Below the pieces are notes generated by a model, which saw only the letters and a list, made by a program, of their open reading frames with translations, had not been told where the DNA came from and did no database searches. Below are positions 59,457 through 64,000 of a stretch of DNA of 64,000 bases, one piece after another (position 1 is the first letter of the stretch; the number at the start of each line of letters is the position of its first letter). The DNA lies in assembly GCA_001692895.1 (NCBI GenBank), contig KV748285.1, positions 164,360 to 228,359 on the forward strand, given 5' to 3'. A program made the position numbers and the translations under genes. The stretch comes from Cenococcum geophilum 1.58 (Eukaryota > Ascomycota > Dothideomycetes > Gloniales > Gloniaceae).

Positions 59457-61744
59457 CTTACCTTGTTAATTATATATAATACTAGGCTGCCGTTAATATA
59501 TATAATGTCTATATATACTAAGTAGTTAAAATTAAGATCCTTATAAAGGGTAAACTTAAATTAGCTTAGGGAATATTTATATTTCTAGCAGAAGGAACAG
59601 TATTTAGTTAAGTAGTTAATTGCCTTCTTATTAACGTTATTATATCCAGAGCGTTTAAGGACTCTATATAGCTTTTCGGCTAATAGGTAGCTAAAACAGC
59701 GGTATAGGTAGTGGATTTTAGTACTAGTAAGGTAGTACGGGTTATAGTTAGAAGATTCCTAAATATAGGTCTGTAAAGTCTCTCCCTATATAAGGGATGG
59801 GTGTCCAAATTGTTATATAATTAGTAGGGTAATATACTTGCTTCCTAGGGCAGTTATAGGGCCAATTAAGGTGTCTATAATATTATTATAGTAAACCTAT
59901 AGCCTATTTATATCCGCGAGGTAAAGTAGGAAAGAGGTATCTGCTTTTACTATATAGAAGTTAACTAGGCTAATTAGAGTCTTAACTATAACTAATCTAA
60001 TTAATACAGTTAAGCCGATGCCGAATTAGATATTTACGGCCCCAGTTTACATAGTATTAATGTCCGTATTATTATTTATAGTGGTCTTATATATAAGGTA
60101 TTATTTATAACCTATAGTAGACTTCTTAGAGGCACCTATATTAATTATAACGCTATAGAATTCTTTAGGGGTATAGCGTTCTGTGGTAATATATGCAAAT
60201 AGGTCCTATTTATAGTCCGTAATATCTGTAACAGGTCTAATAGGTATACTTATAGGTTAGTTTTTAGATGCGATTAAGTATATAAAGGAGCGGTTAGCTA
60301 ATACGGTCGTAATATTAAAGGCTTAGCCGTCCGTAAAAGGTCTAAAAGTAGTTAGGAACGTCTCTAAGGTCTCCTATTCCTAAGTATTTAAGTTAAAGTT
60401 AATTATAAGGGCTTTTATTAACTTATTAAGAAACTCCTTTACTTCCTCTCACTTATAGTCTAAGATAAACTAGTTAATCTAACTATTAAATCTCTTTTTA
60501 GACTTATTAAGTTCTTTCTAGGTATACCTTATAAACTAATATCCTTCCTTACCGCATATAAAGCACTTCTAGCTAGTTTGTCTATAGGGGTATACTTTTA
60601 TATAGGAGTTACTATAGGGGTTATAGGTAGGACTTGGTTAGTATAGGTACTGCTAGCAGTAGTAGCGGTCCGTAAAGTAGGTATCTAAGTTAATTTATAG
60701 GTTTTATAGGTCCGTAATAAAGGCTTAAGTACTGCCTAGTAGGTTTAAAACTTTGTATATTATAATAGAGGACCGTAAATTGTTAATAAGGCTAGTTAAG
60801 GTATCTGTAGGCTTATAATAGGCGTATTTGTAGGGTTTTACTTCCTAGCAGGCTGTAATAAGTTTGTTATATAGGAAGTCGTCTGTTTAAAGCTTAGTAT
60901 TAAGGCCGTACTATAAGTGCTAAAGGTCTTTAATAAGAATTTACAGGCACTTTATAGTCGATTTTTCGATATTCTTATTAATTATAGTCTATAACTTAAT
61001 CGCATTTTATTATGTAAGGATATTACGCTTATATTCTAGCCCTTTAAAGTAATTATATATAGCTTTATATAGCTTATTAAAGGGAATACTAAGGGGGTTA
61101 CTTTTAAGGTTAGTATAATAGTGGTTAAGGGCTAGGCCGTATAGTATAGTAGAGTAGGCTTAGCTAAACTCCTATTTAGGAATATTAGCTTTTTAATAAA
61201 GGTCTATAAAAATAGTTAGTTTAAAATTAAAGTTATTGTTTTCACCGCTATACTTAGATTTATTGGTATAGAGCTTAGCTAGGTTAGCTAGCTCCTTACT
61301 ATAGGTCTTTACTTAGGTAGTTTATAGATCTATAACTTAAGTAACAGAAGGGTTTTAGTCCATATTTTGGTTTATAGGGGTATTACGGTCCGTAACTTAA
61401 GGGTTAGGTATACTTTAGTCCATAAGATTAATTCTAAAACCACTTTAGTCTGTAGGGCGAATTTAGTTAAATGGGTCGTCTATAAGACTAGAGATCCTAT
61501 TAAGTTTAAAGGAGGTAAAAAGTCCGCTAGTTTTAATATAATCTAAAATCTGCTCTTTAGTCTATTCTGTTTAGTCCTTTTTATAAAGGGTATTATACAG
61601 AGACTATATAATAGTAACTCGCTTATCCTTTTTAACCTATACACCTTAGTTATGTAAGAGGGTTTATAGGTTATAGGTAGTTATAAAATTATAAGCCTTA
61701 AAAATAGCTTCTATAAAGCCCGCAAAGTCTTCCTTATATTATTT

Positions 61745-62381
61745 CTATAGATTATTATTTATTATTTATTGCTTAACGTCCGATTTAGATCCCTATTAGG
61801 CCTACACGGACTACTCCTTATTTACATATAGGGAGAAAACTCCATTTAAGAAAGCCCTATAATCCATCTCCCCGCCTTTAGGGACTCGCCTATAAGGCGC
61901 CTGCGAGGCGCCTACGGGTTACCTATAGTGCTCTACTACCTTACTTTTTAACCTCCTTAGGAACCACTGCTGCCGTAATAAGTCTACGGACGCGCTAGTA
62001 TTATAAACTTTACTCTACTACTGTAGAGTTATTAGGGGGCACCTATTACTCGCCCCTCTACCTTTTATTACTATTTCTTTTGTAACCCGGAACTGGTTTA
62101 GTATATTTTAGCTAATAAGCTACTAGATAACCGCCTTAAGACCTTTCTATATTAAGAGCAGTGTATTATAGTTTTCTATGCCAGCTACTAAGAGTATTAC
62201 CTCTTAGTTGGTGCGTAAGGGGCAAAGAAGTATTACGTGCTTTAGTGTCTGTCTTAGCCATCTATATTTATATCTTAGGCTACCTATTAGGATACTTACC
62301 TAATAGAGTTAATCTTTTAGTCCTATTATTCCTATTCTTAAGAGTATTATTATTATATTTTCTGCCTTTATTAGGCCTTCT
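61745..62381 (-). mobile_element. LINE 3' fragment, second copy
   Basis: Matches 56600-57215 over its whole length. It begins on the left with a long (attattt) tail, the reverse complement of a TAA-type LINE tail. It stops abruptly at ggccttctt (62381), where the homologous copy continues. No target duplication found. Confidence 0.78.
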
Positions 62382-62515
62382 TCTCGGATGGTAACCGTCC
62401 AGGCGCGGACGGTCGGGGCGCCAGGCCCGAAACGGCCTAGTTTACACCGTCGTCGGCCGTGCAGATATGGCCTATGCGCGACCTCAAGAACATCAAAACC
62501 TCCACCACCAAAATG
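62382..62515. other. GC-rich island not affected by RIP
   Basis: About 130 bp (from ctcggatggtaaccgtcc onward) with a composition like the gene-rich part and normal CA content, flanked on both sides by CA-depleted sequence. On the plus strand a short open frame (MAYARPQEHQNLHHQNV) runs into the next repeat. I cannot identify it. Confidence 0.6.
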
Positions 62516-62699
62516 TAAATAATACTATCAACACCCTATATATATTAACACTATGGTAAGAAATAGGTTTTTAATAACGAGGACTTAATTCTACTAACTA
62601 TATATCTAAACTAGCTAGCTAGTTTAAAGAAAAAAGCCCCCCCTTAGCCTAGNCCTCTACTTAATTTCATACCTCTATATATTAATAATAATAACGAAT

Positions 62700-63560
62700 A
62701 TAGACGCCTAAATCTTNTATATAACGTTAATCTAGGCAATACATATAGTATATTTAAGCTATTCTTTACTAATAAGCTACTTAATAAACTAGTAAACTTT
62801 ACTAAACTATATATAGAGCTGTATTTAACACTAGAGGATAAATAGCTAAAGGGACGCCTATATATATAGAAGTTAATATATAAGCTAGAGCTTTATGCAT
62901 ACTTTATAGTGCTAATCTATATAGGAATTTATATNAAACTAACTATTAAAGACTATTGGCGATAGAACTTTCGGCGTAGAACGATATATATATATATATC
63001 GCGAATATATTTTCTATACGAGATAGCAGCAGATTAACCGCTATTTCTACTATACTATATCTTAAAAAGATCGTAATAAGGCCTTCTATAGTACCTTTAA
63101 ACGTATTTAGGACCTTAGTAAGTATATTTAAACTTACTATTATTAATATTATTACCCTAAAGTCTATCTTACTATTAATAAGACAACTAACCGGTTTACT
63201 AGCTAGTATTTAAAAAGTTAATATTCTAATAAAGCTAATAATAGAAGGTTATAAGATATAGGTCCTAGTAAATTAAGGCTACCTTCTTAATTAATATCTT
63301 ATACGGTCTTAAACTTAGTCTATATAGATAAATACCAATAATTTAGGTATAAAAAACCTTTAAGGGAGACGTAAGTAGTAATACAGCATATACCCCTCTA
63401 AGTATATTACGCCTGTACTATATTAATAGGAGGAAAAATACTATTAGGTTAACTGCTCTAAGACTAATAGTCCCTAATAGCCTATCTTACCCTATCTACC
63501 CTTTATACTATACTTCTATATTATTATAGATTGCTATTAGATATCGTTTGGCCTATCCCT
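62700..63560 (+). mobile_element. piggyBac-type DNA transposase relic
   Basis: The plus-strand frame reads FTNKLLNKLVNFTKLYIELY, then ELYAYFIVLIYIG...KDYWR, then (about 63215-63310) RFT followed by a block ending IIEGYKI*VLVN*GYLLN. These match successive conserved blocks of the DDE_Tnp_1_7 (piggyBac) transposase. Many TAG/TAA and three ambiguous bases (62652, 62717, 62935). Inactive through RIP-type changes. Terminal repeats not located. Confidence 0.65.
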
Positions 63561-64000
63561 AGCCTCTCACTACCCTATATACGTATATACGCCTACCTAC
63601 TGTCCTCCTATAACCCTCCCTAAGGTATTTAACCTACCTCCTATCTCTCTATATCTAATAGCGTACTTAATCTAGTATTATACTAGCAATAGAAGTATAC
63701 TAAGCCCCTATAACTAAGTACCTATACTACTGATGTAATAGAATAAAGTTAGGGGGGTTAAAGTAGAGGAAGACACGATAAGAAGGTAGATAGACTCTAC
63801 CTATAAGGTATATATAGTTTAACCGCGTATAGGTGCCGTATAGTATATCGTTATACTATATAAGAGGAAGGGGGACGCCGTAAGTAGATGCCGTGGTTTA
63901 AGTATACTAGACGTATACGTAAAGACGTAATAGTTATATTCGTAAGCCTCCGTTAGGGCTTACCCTCCTAGTAAGAAAATTCTACGCACTACTACCACGT
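63561..64000. other. RIP-degraded sequence to window end
   Basis: AT-rich, CA-poor, with no readable frame. It could be the 3' part of the piggyBac element or another repeat; no family can be named. Confidence 0.35.

Larger units (their letters stand above)
38200..61740 (-). mobile_element. Ty1/copia-like retrotransposon relic split by three insertions
   Basis: Read on the minus strand from right to left: Gag with a zinc knuckle-like CFICGKEG (about 60520-60560) at 59473-61740; integrase zinc-binding cysteines (CSFCxK, about 59600) and the start of the integrase core at 59473; core continued at 56300-56577; integrase end (NTASPNGLVPTLLVYRAY) at 53454-54250; reverse transcriptase starting across the 39646/53454 junction (..GV joined to RIFN..) and reaching LQINNTLFLAD at about 39150; RNase H end (ADAITKVKLCQALKPL) at about 38240. 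Integrase before reverse transcriptase is the Ty1/copia order. All parts are full of TAG/TAA and depleted in CA, as expected after RIP. The junctions read through only if the inserted elements are removed. Confidence 0.75.

Overview
The window is a piece of a filamentous ascomycete (Pezizomycotina) chromosome. The genes have short GT..AG introns, mostly 48-100 nt with CTAAC/CTGAC-like branch sites. The recognisable proteins are fungal: Alg14, Nem1, Gcd7, Vtc1, a CYS3/MetR-type bZIP and a NACHT-type STAND receptor. The right 43% is AT-rich transposon wreckage in which CpA has been turned into TpA almost throughout, the mark of repeat-induced point mutation (RIP).

Layout. 1-36 kb is gene-rich with balanced composition. 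In order: an Ima1-type inner nuclear membrane protein (cut by the window edge), mitoribosomal uL24m, ALG14, a six-exon STAND/NACHT receptor, the Nem1 phosphatase, eIF2B-beta (Gcd7), a fused short-chain dehydrogenase + polysaccharide deacetylase, a long intergenic stretch, a secreted double-psi beta-barrel protein, a tiny Hva1/TUDOR gene, a Ser/Thr-rich membrane sensor-like protein, a tandem array of four BTB/POZ genes (one frameshifted, one truncated), VTC1 and a Tctex-type dynein light chain on a shared promoter, a flavocytochrome b2-like gene carrying several frameshifts, and the CYS3/MetR-like bZIP gene. Most of these are housekeeping genes with no shared pathway. The accessory genes are the STAND receptor, the fusion enzyme and the BTB array.

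The border at about 35.9-36.6 kb is marked by minisatellites and a small inverted-repeat element. From there to 64 kb I found no intact gene. I could order the insertions. A Ty1/copia-like element on the minus strand (about 38.2-61.7 kb) was broken by (a) a Ty3/Gypsy element on the minus strand, 39647-53448, with 227-bp LTRs and a GACGC target duplication. That element was itself broken by a plus-strand chromodomain Gypsy element, 42533-50345, with a TTAAG duplication. The copia element was also broken by (b) a LINE-type ORF1 at about 54.25-56.3 kb and (c) a 5'-truncated LINE at 56594-59456 with a 16-bp duplication. To the right lie a second LINE 3' fragment, a 130-bp GC-rich island that escaped RIP, and a RIP-mutated piggyBac transposase.

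Exon structures were built by hand from splice signals, reading frame and protein-family expectation. No search or alignment program was run.
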